Assembly: GCF_021353235.1 (NCBI RefSeq)
Contig: NZ_JAJTWT010000002.1
Location: 558,001 to 622,000 of the forward strand
Length of the DNA: 64,000 bases
Origin: Pelomonas caseinilytica
GTDB taxonomy: Bacteria; Pseudomonadota; Gammaproteobacteria; Burkholderiales; Burkholderiaceae_C
Direction: 5' to 3'
Shown: piece by piece, positions 25,569 to 34,552 of the stretch
Position numbering within the stretch: position 1 is the stretch's first letter
Layout of the letters: every line of letters begins with the position of its first letter
Notes under the pieces: model-generated
Told to the model about the DNA's origin: nothing
What the model saw: the letters and a program-made list of their open reading frames with translations, nothing else
The model's database searches: none
Program-made: the position numbers and the translations under genes

Positions 25569-26879
25569 ATGCGTCCCCAAGTCCTCATCATCGGCTGCGG
25601 ATTCGGCGGCCTGGAGGCGGCGCGGGCCCTGAGCGGTTCCGGCGCTGCCGACATCGACGTGACGGTGGTCGACAAGACCAACCACCACCTCTTCCAACCC
25701 CTGCTCTACCAGGTGGCGACGGCCGGGCTGTCGGCCCCCTCCATCGCTGCGCCCATCCGCCACCTCTTCCGCCGACAGCGCAACGTGACGACGCTGATGG
25801 GAGAAGTGGTCGCCATCGACGCCCGGGCCAGGACGGCGACGCTCAAGGACGGCGGCCTGTTGCGCTGGGACCACCTGATCGTGGCCGCCGGCGCCACGCA
25901 CAGCTACTTCGGACGCGACGACTGGGCCGCGTTCGCCCCGGGCCTCAAGACCCTGGACGACGCCTTCGAGATCCGGCGCCGCGTGCTGCTGGCATTCGAG
26001 GCCGCCGAGCGCGAGGACGACCCGGCCCGGCGCGCCGCCCTGCTGCAGTTCGTCGTCGTGGGCGGCGGCCCCACCGGCGTGGAGCTGGCCGGCACCTTCG
26101 CCGAGATCGCGCGCCACACCCTGCCCGGCGAATTCCGCCGCATCGACCCTCGCCAGGCCCGCGTCACGCTGGTCGAAGGCAGCCCGCGCGTGCTGCAGGC
26201 CATGCCCGAGTCGCTGAGCGAGCGCGCCCGTGAACAACTCGCCGCGCTGGGTGTCGAAGTGCGCGTCGGCGCCCGGGTCACCGGCCTCGACGCCCAGGGG
26301 CTGGACTTCGTCACCGACTCCGGCGCCGAGCGGCTGGACAGCCGCTGCATCGTCTGGGCCGCCGGGGTGGCGGCGTCGCCCCTCGGGCGCGTGCTGGCCG
26401 AGGCGACCGGCTGTACGCTGGACCGGGCCGGCAGGGTCGTCGTCGAAGCCGACCTGAGCGTGCCGGGCCATCCGGACATCCAGGTCATCGGCGACCTCGC
26501 CGCCGCCCGCAGCCATGTGCCGGGGCGGGAGCCCAGGCCGGTGCCCGGCGTGTCGCCCGGCGCCAAGCAGATGGGCCGCTGCGCCGCAGCCAACCTCAAA
26601 CGCCGCCGACGCGGCGAGCCGACGCAGCCGTTTCGCTACCGCGACTACGGCAACCTGGCGACCATCGGCCGCAACAGTGCGGTCGTCGATCTCGGCACGC
26701 CGGCCGGGCCGGTGCGCTTTTCAGGCTATCCGGCCTGGCTGTTCTGGTTGTTCGCCCACGTGTACTTCCTGATCGGCTTCCGCAACCGCTTCATGGTGCT
26801 GCTGGACTGGGCCTGGGCCTACTGGACCTACGACCGCAGCGCCCGCGTGGTGACTCAGCGCGGCCAGCCGGGGGCGTGA
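25569..26879 (+). CDS. ndh: Type II NADH:quinone oxidoreductase (FAD-dependent)
   Basis: A 436-residue peripheral membrane flavoprotein passing electrons from NADH to quinone without proton pumping. FAD binding: LIIGCGFGGLEAARAL (about 6-21). NAD binding: VVVGGGPTGVELAGTFAEIA (about 160-179). Second FAD contact: VIGDLAAARS near 306. An aromatic, hydrophobic C-terminus (WLFWLFAHVYFLIGF, near 391) is typical for membrane attachment. It follows fnr by 78 bases with a strong hairpin in between, and converges with the last cco-operon gene, overlapping it by 25 bases. Context suggests a role in low-oxygen respiration. Confidence 0.87.
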   Translation: MRPQVLIIGCGFGGLEAARALSGSGAADIDVTVVDKTNHHLFQPLLYQVATAGLSAPSIAAPIRHLFRRQRNVTTLMGEVVAIDARARTATLKDGGLLRWDHLIVAAGATHSYFGRDDWAAFAPGLKTLDDAFEIRRRVLLAFEAAEREDDPARRAALLQFVVVGGGPTGVELAGTFAEIARHTLPGEFRRIDPRQARVTLVEGSPRVLQAMPESLSERAREQLAALGVEVRVGARVTGLDAQGLDFVTDSGAERLDSRCIVWAAGVAASPLGRVLAEATGCTLDRAGRVVVEADLSVPGHPDIQVIGDLAAARSHVPGREPRPVPGVSPGAKQMGRCAAANLKRRRRGEPTQPFRYRDYGNLATIGRNSAVVDLGTPAGPVRFSGYPAWLFWLFAHVYFLIGFRNRFMVLLDWAWAYWTYDRSARVVTQRGQPGA

Positions 26880-27148
26880 CGCGCGGGCCGGCCTTCGTCG
26901 GGCAGGCTCACCAGCAGCAGGGCCAGGCTGGAACCCAGGGCACTGACACCCCAGAAGATCAGGAAGCTCAAGGTGTAGACCGCCTGGGCCGACAGCTCGA
27001 CGGGCGCCGCGCCGAACCAGCGCAGCTCGCCGGGGTCGACGACGGCAAAGACCAGGGCCTCCAGGACGCCCGCCCCCAGGAAGGACGACCAGGCCACCGC
27101 CATCGCGTAGCGCGCGAGGCGGGAGGGGCCCGGGCCGCCTGCAATCAC
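26855..27148 (-). CDS. Small two-helix membrane protein at the end of the cco operon
   Basis: A 97-residue protein with two predicted membrane helices (about 13-37 and 55-80). The start is GTG at 27148, overlapping the ccoH stop (GTGA), so it is [15 protein letters not shown] coupled to the cco genes. Its last 25 bases overlap the 3' end of ndh on the other strand. No known family was recognised. It is not CcoS or CcoQ, both of which are present elsewhere in the cluster. A role in oxidase assembly or subunit stabilisation is only suggested by position. Confidence 0.6.
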   Translation of the reverse strand: MIAGGPGPSRLARYAMAVAWSSFLGAGVLEALVFAVVDPGELRWFGAAPVELSAQAVYTLSFLIFWGVSALGSSLALLLVSLPDEGRPARHAPGWPR

Positions 27149-27417
27149 CGCTTGGCCCCGGGTACGCCGGTGGCGGCGTGATTGCGAGCCACGAGGGCCG
27201 GCATGTCGCCAGAGTGGGCCCGCACGTCGGCCGGCTCGACATCGTCGGCAGACCGCTGGGCCGTGGCGTGGAGATCCAGCGGCGGATCGGGATGGCGGAT
27301 GGCCAGGGCCAGCGTCAGGAAGCTGGCCACCACGACGACGGCCGGGCCGCCAACCACCAACCAGACCATGGGCTCGCGCCAGGCGGACCGGGCAGGCAAG
27401 GGATGGGTTGCGGACAT
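27145..27417 (-). CDS. ccoH: CcoH/FixH-like cbb3 oxidase assembly protein
   Basis: A 90-residue membrane protein with one N-terminal helix (about 17-40, VWLVVGGPAVVVVASFLTLA) followed by a short periplasmic tail. Topology and position after ccoG match FixH/CcoH, but it is short (full FixH is about 150 residues) and the tail is Asp/Arg-rich. The start ATG at 27417 lies 16 bases from the ccoG stop. The ending overlaps the next gene by four bases. Assignment rests on position and topology more than on sequence motifs. Confidence 0.7.
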   Translation of the reverse strand: MSATHPLPARSAWREPMVWLVVGGPAVVVVASFLTLALAIRHPDPPLDLHATAQRSADDVEPADVRAHSGDMPALVARNHAATGVPGAKR

Positions 27418-27433
27418 GTCGGTCTCCTTGCCG

Positions 27434-28867
27434 TCAACGCGGCAGCACAAACGTGGATTTCTCGACGACCACCTCGGGGGACGGGCCGTCTCGGCTGATG
27501 CGCCAATGCATCGGGTGGGCGCCTGCCTTGAGGCTTTGCGCCGCCTCCGGCGGCATGCGCAAGGCCACCGCCACCCAGCGCGCCTCGGCCGGGCCCAGGT
27601 CCACCGTCGTGGCCTGGCTCAGCACCAGCCCGCTCAGGCCTTCGACCTCGATGCGGTAGTGCTGGGGCGATTCGGTGGCGTTCATGACCTGCAGGCGGTA
27701 GACGTTCTCGATCCACCCATCATCCACGATACGGGCGAGCGACGCACGGTCGCGCACGACGTCGACGCGGAAGCTGTGCCGCGAGGCCAGGCTCCACAGA
27801 AGCGCCGTGCAGATGATGAGGAGGACGGTGGTGTAGATCAGCACGCGCGGGCGCAGCACGCGGCGCCAGCGCTGCCCGGCGTCGAGGTGCTGCTCCAGGC
27901 CGTTCTCGGTGTCGTAGCGGATGAGGCCACGCTCGGTGCCCATCTTGTCCATGACGCCGTTGCAGACGTCGATGCAGGCGGCGCAGCCGATGCACTCGTA
28001 TTGCAGGCCGTTGCGGATGTCGATGCCCGTCGGGCAGACCTGCACGCACAGCCCGCAGTCGATGCAGTCGCCGATGGCGTCGGCGCGCGCCTCGCCCTTC
28101 TTGCCGCGTTGGGCGTTGTTGCCGCGCGGCTCGCCGCGGTCGGGGTCGTAGCTGACGATGAGGGTGTCGCGGTCGAACATCGCGCTCTGGAAGCGCGCGT
28201 AGGGGCACATGTACTTGCAGACCTGCTCGCGCATGTAGCCGGCGTTGCCATAGGTGGCGAAGCCGTAGAACAGCACCCAGAAGGTCTCCCACGGGCCCAG
28301 CGCCAGCTCCGCGACCTCCGCGGCCAGCGTGTGGATGGGCGTGAAGTAGCCGACGAAGGTGAAGCCCGTCCACAGCCCGAGGGCGATCCAGACGGCCTGC
28401 TTGCCGCTCTTGCGCCAGAGCTTGTTCCATCCCCAGGGGGCCTTGTCCAGGCGCAGCCGCGCATTGCGGTCGCCCTCGAACCAATGCTCCACCCGCATGA
28501 AGATCTCGGTGTAGACCGTCTGCGGGCAGGCATAGCCGCACCACAGGCGGCCCGCCACGGCCGTGAACAGGAAGAGGCCGTAGGCCGAGATCATCAGCAG
28601 GGCCGTCAGGTAGACGAAGTCCTGCGGATAGAGCACCAGTCCGAAGACGTAGAAACGCCGCGCGCCCAGGTCGAACAGCACGGCCTGCCGTTCGCCCCAG
28701 TTGAGCCAGGGCAGGCCGTAGAAGACGATCTGGGTCAGCGCGACGAAGGCCCAGCGCCAGCGGGCGTAGAAGCCGTCCACCGATCGGGGGTGGATCCTGT
28801 CTTCCGATCGGTAGAGGCGGATGACGTGGGTGGCATCACCCGAGCCGGGCGCGGCGGGAGCGGTCAT
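27434..28867 (-). CDS. ccoG: Cytochrome c oxidase accessory protein CcoG
   Basis: A 477-residue membrane ferredoxin-like protein; in Rhodobacter CcoG reduces Cu(II) during cbb3 assembly. The N-terminal half has about five membrane helices. Two 4Fe-4S motifs follow, CIDCGLCVQVCPTGID and CIGCAACIDVCN (about 263-299), and further Cys sit in YACPQTVYTE and YMCPYARFQ. An Ig-like C-terminal domain (about 365-477) matches the family's tail. Start ATG 28867, eight bases after the ccoP stop. Confidence 0.94.
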   Translation of the reverse strand: MTAPAAPGSGDATHVIRLYRSEDRIHPRSVDGFYARWRWAFVALTQIVFYGLPWLNWGERQAVLFDLGARRFYVFGLVLYPQDFVYLTALLMISAYGLFLFTAVAGRLWCGYACPQTVYTEIFMRVEHWFEGDRNARLRLDKAPWGWNKLWRKSGKQAVWIALGLWTGFTFVGYFTPIHTLAAEVAELALGPWETFWVLFYGFATYGNAGYMREQVCKYMCPYARFQSAMFDRDTLIVSYDPDRGEPRGNNAQRGKKGEARADAIGDCIDCGLCVQVCPTGIDIRNGLQYECIGCAACIDVCNGVMDKMGTERGLIRYDTENGLEQHLDAGQRWRRVLRPRVLIYTTVLLIICTALLWSLASRHSFRVDVVRDRASLARIVDDGWIENVYRLQVMNATESPQHYRIEVEGLSGLVLSQATTVDLGPAEARWVAVALRMPPEAAQSLKAGAHPMHWRISRDGPSPEVVVEKSTFVLPR

Positions 28868-28875
28868 GGGTCAGG

Positions 28876-29793
28876 TCAGGGTGCGGCGGCGACGGCCTGC
28901 GATTGCGACAGGCTCCAGACGTAGGCGGCCAGCACGCGGATCTGTTCGGGCGTGAGCCGTTCGCCGTGGGCCGGCATCACATTGTGCTTGCCGTTGTTGA
29001 TCATCGCCATCACGGCCTGCTCGCCCCAGCCATGCAGCCAGATCTTGTCGCTCAGGTTGGGAGCGCCGAGGGCCTGGTTGCCCTGGCCGGCGGGACCGTG
29101 GCAGGCCGCGCAGGCGACGAACTTGGGCTTGCCGAGCTGGGCGTACAGCGCGTTGTGCGGGCTGCCCGACAGCGACAGCACGTAGTGGGCGACGTTGCGC
29201 ACGTCCTCGCTCGTGCCCACCGCCGGCGCCATGACGGGCATGTTGCCCTCGCGGCCCTTGGTGATGGTTTCGACGATGGTGTCGTAGCTGCCGCCCCAGA
29301 GCCAGTCGTTGTCCGTCAGGTTGGGGAAGCCCTTGGAGCCCTTGGCGTCGGCACCGTGGCACTGCGCGCAATTGTTGGCGAACAGGCGCTCGCCGATGGC
29401 GTGGGCCTTGGGGTCCTTGGCCAGCTGCTCCGGCGCCATGCCGTTGAAGGCGGCGTAGACGGGAGCCATCGTGGCGCGGGCCTGGGCCACGTCGGCCGCA
29501 TGCTCGCCCGCGCTGCTCCAGCCCAGCTTGCCCGCCGAGCTGCCCAGGCCCGGGTAGAGGGCGAGGTAGGCGCCGGCGAAGACGATGGTCAGCACGAACA
29601 GGCCCATCCACCACAGCGGCAGCGGGTTGTTCAGCTCACGCAGGTCTTCGTCCCAGATGTGGCCGGTGGTGTTGTCGGCCGCGGACGGCTGGCGGCGGCT
29701 GGCGATGAGCAGCAGCACGACGCAGGCCACCAGGCCGAAGATGGTGGCGGCGGCCACGAAGACCGACCAGCCCGAATTGATGAAGTCGCTCAT
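28876..29793 (-). CDS. ccoP: cbb3-type cytochrome oxidase subunit CcoP (diheme cytochrome c)
   Basis: A 305-residue subunit carrying electrons into the oxidase. Two N-terminal helices (about 8-30 and 60-80) precede two cytochrome c domains with CAQCH (about 142) and CAACH (about 228). The axial Met candidates lie in GNMPVMAP and HNVMPAHG. The segment IWDEDLRELNNPLPLWW (about 46-62) is the conserved CcoP N-terminal signature. The start overlaps the ccoQ stop by four bases. Confidence 0.96.
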   Translation of the reverse strand: MSDFINSGWSVFVAAATIFGLVACVVLLLIASRRQPSAADNTTGHIWDEDLRELNNPLPLWWMGLFVLTIVFAGAYLALYPGLGSSAGKLGWSSAGEHAADVAQARATMAPVYAAFNGMAPEQLAKDPKAHAIGERLFANNCAQCHGADAKGSKGFPNLTDNDWLWGGSYDTIVETITKGREGNMPVMAPAVGTSEDVRNVAHYVLSLSGSPHNALYAQLGKPKFVACAACHGPAGQGNQALGAPNLSDKIWLHGWGEQAVMAMINNGKHNVMPAHGERLTPEQIRVLAAYVWSLSQSQAVAAAP

Positions 29794-29921
29794 TGCTCAC
29801 CTCCCTCGAAGGGCAGAGCGGCGGCGGCGTCGAAACGGCCGCGCCAGGCCCAGACGACGATGCCCACGAAAACGGCCAGCGACACGAGGGTCACGGCAAT
29901 GCGGAGTTCGTTGATGCCCAT
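29790..29921 (-). CDS. ccoQ: cbb3-type cytochrome oxidase subunit CcoQ (small)
   Basis: A 43-residue single-helix protein [14 protein letters not shown] the ATG at 29921 to TGA at 29790. It begins MGINELRIAVTLVSLAVFVG, ends in a cytoplasmic tail with PFEGGEQ, and resembles CcoQ/FixQ in size and topology. It overlaps ccoP by four bases and starts 12 bases after the ccoO stop. CcoQ stabilises the CcoNOP complex. Confidence 0.85.
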   Translation of the reverse strand: MGINELRIAVTLVSLAVFVGIVVWAWRGRFDAAAALPFEGGEQ

Positions 29922-29933
29922 GGTGCGGGCTCC

Positions 29934-30557
29934 TTACTTGTTCGCGGTGCCGAGCACCTGCAGATAAGCCACCAGCGCGTCGAGCTCGGTCTTGCCGGCC
30001 ACGTCCTGCGCGGAGGACTTCACTTCAGCCTCGCTGTAGGGCACGCCCAGCAGGCGCATCGCGGCCAGCCGTGCCGGCATGCCGGCAGCGTCCACCGGAG
30101 CGCCCGCCAGCCAGGAATAGGCCGGCATGTTGGACTCGGGCACGAGGTCGCGCGGGTTGTTCAGGTGGATGCGATGCCAGTCGTCGCTGTACTTGCCGCC
30201 CACGCGAGCCAGGTCGGGACCGGTGCGCTTGCTGCCCCACTGGAACGGGTGGTCGTAGACGAACTCACCCGCGGTGGAGTACTTGCCATAACGCAGCGTC
30301 TCGGCGGCGAGCGGCCGGATCATCTGCGAGTGGCAGTTGTAGCAGCCCTCGCGGAGGTAGATGTCGCGGCCGGCCAGCTGCAGCGCGGTGTAGGGCTTCA
30401 GGCCAGGGGCGGCCTGGGTGGTCGAGCGCTGGAAGAACAGCGGCACGATCTCGACGACGCCGCCGACCAGCACGGTCAGCAGCACCAGCACGATCATCAG
30501 CAGGTTGCTGGTCTCGATGCGCTGGTGGCCGGAGACGGCTTGGGTATCGGTACTCAT
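29934..30557 (-). CDS. ccoO: cbb3-type cytochrome oxidase subunit CcoO (monoheme cytochrome c)
   Basis: A 207-residue membrane-anchored cytochrome c. One N-terminal helix (about 18-40) is followed by the heme site REGCYNCHSQMIRPL (about 69-83) and a later Met in ESNMPAYSWL (about 143) as axial ligand. The sequence GPDLARVGGKYSDDWH is highly typical of CcoO. It lies 10 bases after ccoN and before ccoQ. Confidence 0.96.
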   Translation of the reverse strand: MSTDTQAVSGHQRIETSNLLMIVLVLLTVLVGGVVEIVPLFFQRSTTQAAPGLKPYTALQLAGRDIYLREGCYNCHSQMIRPLAAETLRYGKYSTAGEFVYDHPFQWGSKRTGPDLARVGGKYSDDWHRIHLNNPRDLVPESNMPAYSWLAGAPVDAAGMPARLAAMRLLGVPYSEAEVKSSAQDVAGKTELDALVAYLQVLGTANK

Positions 30558-30567
30558 GAAATCTCCT

Positions 30568-32013
30568 TCAGGCGTGGGCCATCACAGGCGCGGGGATGCT
30601 CACCGGCTGCGCACGGCCGGCCTGCACGGTCTTGATGACGTTCCAGCTCATGACCAGCATGCCGGTCAGGTAGAGCAGGCCGCCGCTGAGACGGATCACG
30701 TAGAACGGCCAGGTCGCCTTGACGCTCTCGACGAAGGTGTAGACCAGGGTGCCGTCCGGGTTGACCGCACGCCACATCAGGCCCTGCATGACGCCGGCGA
30801 TCCACATCGCGGCGATGTAGAGCACGATGCCCAGGGTCGCGATCCAGAAGTGCAGCTCGATGGCGCGCTTGGAGTACATCTCCGTGCGGCCGAACATGCG
30901 CGGGATCAGGTGGTAGAGCGAACCCATCGAGATGAGGCCCACCCAGCCGAGGGCGCCGCTGTGCACGTGGCCGACGGTCCAGTCGGTGTAGTGGGACAGC
31001 GAGTTGACCGTCTTGATCGACATCATCGGGCCCTCGAAGGTCGACATGCCGTAGAACGACAGCGCGACGATGAGGAACTTCAGGATGGGGTCGTCACGCA
31101 GCTTGTGCCAGGCCCCCGACAGGGTCATGACGCCGTTGATCATGCCGCCCCAGCTCGGCGCCAGCAGCACCAGGCTGAACAGCATGCCTACGCTCTGCGC
31201 CCAGTCCGGCAGGGCCGTGTAGTGCAGGTGGTGCGGGCCCGCCCACATGTAGGTGAAGATCAGCGCCCAGAAGTGGACGATGGACAGGCGGTAGCTGTAG
31301 ACCGGACGCTCGGCCTGCTTGGGGATGTAGTAGTACATCATCCCGAGGAAGCCGGCAGTCAGGAAGAAGCCCACCGCGTTATGGCCGTACCACCACTGCA
31401 CCATGGCGTCCTGCACGCCGGCGTAGGCGGAGTAGCTCTTGGTGAGGCTGACCGGGATCTCGGCGCTGTTGACGATGTGCAGCAGGGCCACGGCGATGAT
31501 GAAGGCGCCGAAGAACCAGTTGGCCACGTAGATGTGACGGATCTTGCGCGTGCCCACCGTGCCGAAGAAGACGACCGCATAGGCCACCCAGGTCACGGCG
31601 ATCAGGATGTCGATGGGCCACTCGAGCTCGGCATATTCCTTGCCGGTCGTGTAGCCCAGCGGCAGCGAGATGGCCGCCAGCACGATGACGAGCTGCCAGG
31701 CCCAGAACGTGAACCAGGCCAGGGACGGCAGGAAGAGCCGCGTCTGGCCTGTGCGTTGAACGACGTGATAGCTGGTGGCGAACAGCGTGCAGCCACCGAA
31801 AGCGAAGATGACCGCGTTGGTGTGCAGCGGTCGCAAGCGGCCGTAGCTCAGCCACGGGATGCCCAAGTTCAGATCGGGCCAAGCCAGTTGGGCGGCGATG
31901 ATTACGCCTACCAGCATGCCCACCACGCCCCAGAGAACGGCTGCCAGCGCAAAGGCGCGCACGGGTCCATCCTCGTAGATTGCCCCGGTGGCCAGGGCCT
32001 TTTCGTTCGCCAT
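30568..32013 (-). CDS. ccoN: cbb3-type cytochrome oxidase catalytic subunit CcoN
   Basis: The 481-residue heme-copper oxidase subunit reduces oxygen to water at high affinity. About twelve helices carry the metal-ligand histidines, including WYGHNAVGF (the Cu-B His with the cross-linked Tyr later in the series), [14 protein letters not shown] (His pair, about 259) and [12 protein letters not shown] (heme ligands, about 345). The ATG at 32013 is the family start. It lies 56 bases from an FNR-type box embedded in the end of ccoS, and transcription probably continues through ccoOQPGH. Confidence 0.97.
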   Translation of the reverse strand: MANEKALATGAIYEDGPVRAFALAAVLWGVVGMLVGVIIAAQLAWPDLNLGIPWLSYGRLRPLHTNAVIFAFGGCTLFATSYHVVQRTGQTRLFLPSLAWFTFWAWQLVIVLAAISLPLGYTTGKEYAELEWPIDILIAVTWVAYAVVFFGTVGTRKIRHIYVANWFFGAFIIAVALLHIVNSAEIPVSLTKSYSAYAGVQDAMVQWWYGHNAVGFFLTAGFLGMMYYYIPKQAERPVYSYRLSIVHFWALIFTYMWAGPHHLHYTALPDWAQSVGMLFSLVLLAPSWGGMINGVMTLSGAWHKLRDDPILKFLIVALSFYGMSTFEGPMMSIKTVNSLSHYTDWTVGHVHSGALGWVGLISMGSLYHLIPRMFGRTEMYSKRAIELHFWIATLGIVLYIAAMWIAGVMQGLMWRAVNPDGTLVYTFVESVKATWPFYVIRLSGGLLYLTGMLVMSWNVIKTVQAGRAQPVSIPAPVMAHA

Positions 32014-32059
32014 CGCGACTCCTTCAGTCTGATGCAAACGATTCTTCGCGTGGACCGTC

Positions 32060-32209
32060 TTAGACGCCTTGATCCTTGTCAAGCAGGATGCGTTCCCCCT
32101 CGAGGGACAGGTCTTCGAGTTGCCCGGAGTTCACGGCCCAGCCGAAGACGGCCAGGATGATGAGCACCAGGACGACGGAAAAAGGGATGAGGAGATAGAG
32201 GATGTCCAT
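32060..32209 (-). CDS. ccoS: cbb3-type cytochrome oxidase assembly protein CcoS
   Basis: A 49-residue protein from ATG 32209 to TAA 32060. It begins [20 protein letters not shown] with one helix and continues [20 protein letters not shown], the CcoS signature of a charged segment after the helix. CcoS is needed for heme/Cu cofactor insertion in cbb3 oxidases. The start is six bases after the ccoI stop. The last residues (DKDQG) are encoded by sequence that also forms an FNR box for ccoN. Confidence 0.9.
   Translation of the reverse strand: MDILYLLIPFSVVLVLIILAVFGWAVNSGQLEDLSLEGERILLDKDQGV
32069..32082. promoter_or_regulatory. FNR-type box upstream of ccoN
   Basis: TTGATCCTTGTCAA differs from TTGATnnnnATCAA at one fixed base (A to G in the second half-site). 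It is centred about 62 bases before the ccoN start and overlaps the last codons of ccoS. Confidence 0.75.
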
Positions 32210-32215
32210 GGGGGT

Positions 32216-34426
32216 TCAGCGCGCCAGGCGCTGTGCGTTGAGCACGACGAAGAGCGAACTCGCCGCCATGCCGATGCCTGCGGCGAGCGGAGGCAGCAGG
32301 CCTGCCAGCGCCAGCGGCACGCAGGCCAGGTTGTAGAGCGCCGCCCAGGCGAGGTTCTGGCGCAGCACACGCCGCGTGCGACGGGCCAGCGACACGGCCT
32401 GAGGAAGGGCCATCAGCCGGTTGGAGACGAGCAGCGCATCGGCCGCGGCGCGGGCCAGCATGGCGCCCTGCCCCATCGCGATGCGGACGTCGGCAGCGGC
32501 GAGCACCGGCGCGTCGTTGATGCCGTCGCCCACCATCAGCACGCGTTCACCGCGCGCCTGCCAGTCCCGCAGCAGCGCGAGCTTGGTGTCCGGCGAGGCA
32601 CCGGCATGCCAGTGCACGATGTCGAGGGCGGCGGCCATGCGGGCCACCGCGGCGGGCTGGTCGCCGGACAGCAGCCGCAGGCGCAGGCCGGCGCCGCGCA
32701 AGGCCGCCAGGGCTTCGTGGGCATCCTCGCGGGGCTCCTCGGCGAGGTCCATCCACAACGCGCTGTCGCCGCTGCCGAAGGCGAGCCGCGCCGCAGGATC
32801 GGGCCGTTCGCTGACCCAGCCGGGCGCGCCCAGGCGCCAGGTCCGCCCCGTCGCGTCGCGCGCCTCGACGCCGCGGCCCGGCAGCTCGTGCACATCCGTC
32901 CAGCCGCTGGCATCGCGACCGTCGACCAAGGCCCGCGCATGTGGATGGCGGGACAGCGCCGCCAGGCTGCGCGCCTGGGCCAGCAAGGCATCGGCATCGC
33001 CGCCCGAGGACCAGTGGCGCTGCAGCTGCAGCCGGTCTTCGCTGAGGGTGCCGGTCTTGTCGAAGACGACGGTGCCGACGCCGCACAGCCGCTCCAGCGC
33101 GGACAGGTCGGTCAGCAGCAGGCCGCGTCGCGCGAGCGCGCCGCTGGCCGTGAGCCACGCGGCGGGCGCGGCGAGCGTGAGGGCGCAGGGGCAGGTGACG
33201 ATGAGCACGGCGACGGCCACGGCCACGGCGCGCGAGGGCTCCACCCACCACCAGGCCAGGCCCGCGGCAAGGGCCAGCAGCAGCACGCCGGCCGTGAAGC
33301 CGGCCGCCACGCGGTCGACGATGCCGTGGGCAGGCGGCCGCTGGCTCTGCGCCTGCTGCATCAGGCGCACGATGCCCTGGGCGGTCGTGTCGGCGCCGAC
33401 ACGCTGCACCGCCACCACCAGGGGGCCGTCGCCGTTGATGCTGCCCGCCACGACCGGGTCGCCCAGGGCCTTGGCCACGGGTGCCGATTCGCCCGTCAGC
33501 AGCGCCTCGTTGACCCAGCCCTGCCCCGACAACACCAGGCCATCGGCAGCGAAGGCCTCGCCGGCCGCGACGCGGATGCGGTCGCCCACGCGCAGGGACT
33601 CGGGCGCAACGCGCTCACTGCGGCCATCGTCCAGCAGCCGCTCGGCCGCCGTCGGCAGCGATCCGGCCACGGCCTCCAGGGCCTCGGCCGCCCGATGCCG
33701 CGCGCCAAGCTCGAACCAGCGCGCCAGCAGCAGCAGCGCAATGAACATGGTCAGCGAGTCGAAATAGACGTCGCGGCCCAGCAGGCCGCCGGGATCGAAC
33801 AGCGCCCCGGTGCTGGCGACGAAGGTGACGCCGATGCCCAGCGCCACGGGCACGTCCATGCCAAGGTGGCCGGCGCGCAGCTGGCGCCAGGCGCCGGCGA
33901 AGAAGGGGGCCGCCGAGAAAGCCATCACCGGCAGGGCCATCACCCAGCTGGCCCAGCGCAGCAACTGGTCCAGGTCGGGGGCCAGTTCGCCGGCGCCGGC
34001 CACGTAGGCGGGGGTGGCCATCATCATGACCTGCATCATCAGGAAGCCGGCGACGAAGAGCCGCCACAACGCCTGCCGCTTTTCGCGCCGGCGCAGGTCG
34101 CGCGCCGGCGCGGCGACGTCCGGCGTGGCCGAGTAACCCACGGCCTGCAGGCCGGCGAGCACGTCGGCCAGGGGGAGTTGCGAAGGCCGCCAACGCAGCG
34201 CCAGGCGCGCCGAAGCGGGGTTCACGCTGGCCTGTTCGACGCCGGGTAGGGCCAGCAGGGCCGACTCGATGATGCCGGAGCAGGCGGCGCAATGGATGCC
34301 CCCGACCTGGAACTGCGACACGGCCACGCCATCCGGCCCGTCGGGCCAGGTCGTGAAGGGGGCAAGGAGGCGCGCGTCGGCATCAGCCGCGTGCAGGCCG
34401 GGAGGGGGAGCACTCACGACGGCCAT
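32216..34426 (-). CDS. ccoI: Copper-translocating P1B-type ATPase for oxidase assembly
   Basis: A 736-residue P-type ATPase. An N-terminal HMA domain has GIHCAACSGIIESAL (CxxC, about 48-62). The membrane core contains TCPCALTLA (CPC ion-binding motif, about 412). The phosphorylation site DKTGTLSED is near 450, and MVGDGINDAPVLAAADV marks the ATP-binding hinge. The position directly before ccoS-ccoN identifies it as CcoI, which supplies copper to the cbb3 oxidase, rather than CopA. An FNR-type box lies 27 bases upstream. Confidence 0.93.
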   Translation of the reverse strand: MAVVSAPPPGLHAADADARLLAPFTTWPDGPDGVAVSQFQVGGIHCAACSGIIESALLALPGVEQASVNPASARLALRWRPSQLPLADVLAGLQAVGYSATPDVAAPARDLRRREKRQALWRLFVAGFLMMQVMMMATPAYVAGAGELAPDLDQLLRWASWVMALPVMAFSAAPFFAGAWRQLRAGHLGMDVPVALGIGVTFVASTGALFDPGGLLGRDVYFDSLTMFIALLLLARWFELGARHRAAEALEAVAGSLPTAAERLLDDGRSERVAPESLRVGDRIRVAAGEAFAADGLVLSGQGWVNEALLTGESAPVAKALGDPVVAGSINGDGPLVVAVQRVGADTTAQGIVRLMQQAQSQRPPAHGIVDRVAAGFTAGVLLLALAAGLAWWWVEPSRAVAVAVAVLIVTCPCALTLAAPAAWLTASGALARRGLLLTDLSALERLCGVGTVVFDKTGTLSEDRLQLQRHWSSGGDADALLAQARSLAALSRHPHARALVDGRDASGWTDVHELPGRGVEARDATGRTWRLGAPGWVSERPDPAARLAFGSGDSALWMDLAEEPREDAHEALAALRGAGLRLRLLSGDQPAAVARMAAALDIVHWHAGASPDTKLALLRDWQARGERVLMVGDGINDAPVLAAADVRIAMGQGAMLARAAADALLVSNRLMALPQAVSLARRTRRVLRQNLAWAALYNLACVPLALAGLLPPLAAGIGMAASSLFVVLNAQRLAR

Positions 34427-34452
34427 CTTGGCCGCTGCCCCGCGGCCGGCCC

Positions 34453-34466
34453 ATGATCTGCATCAA
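34453..34466. promoter_or_regulatory. FNR-type box upstream of ccoI
   Basis: Read on the minus strand TTGATGCAGATCAT matches TTGATnnnnATCAA with one mismatch at the last base. It lies 27 bases before the ccoI start, between ccoI and the sodB terminator. Confidence 0.65.
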
Positions 34467-34504
34467 GGCAGACGCATCGCACCTGAGCTTTACGGGGCGG
34501 GCGC

Positions 34505-34528
34505 AAAAAAGGCCGGCGGATGCCGGCC
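34505..34528 (-). terminator. Rho-independent terminator after sodB
   Basis: On the minus strand, arms GGCCGGC and GCCGGCC with a four-base loop are followed by TTTTTT, 25 bases beyond the sodB stop. It separates sodB transcription from the ccoI promoter. Confidence 0.92.
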
Positions 34529-34552
34529 TGTCGCGGGTCAGAGCGGTGTCGT

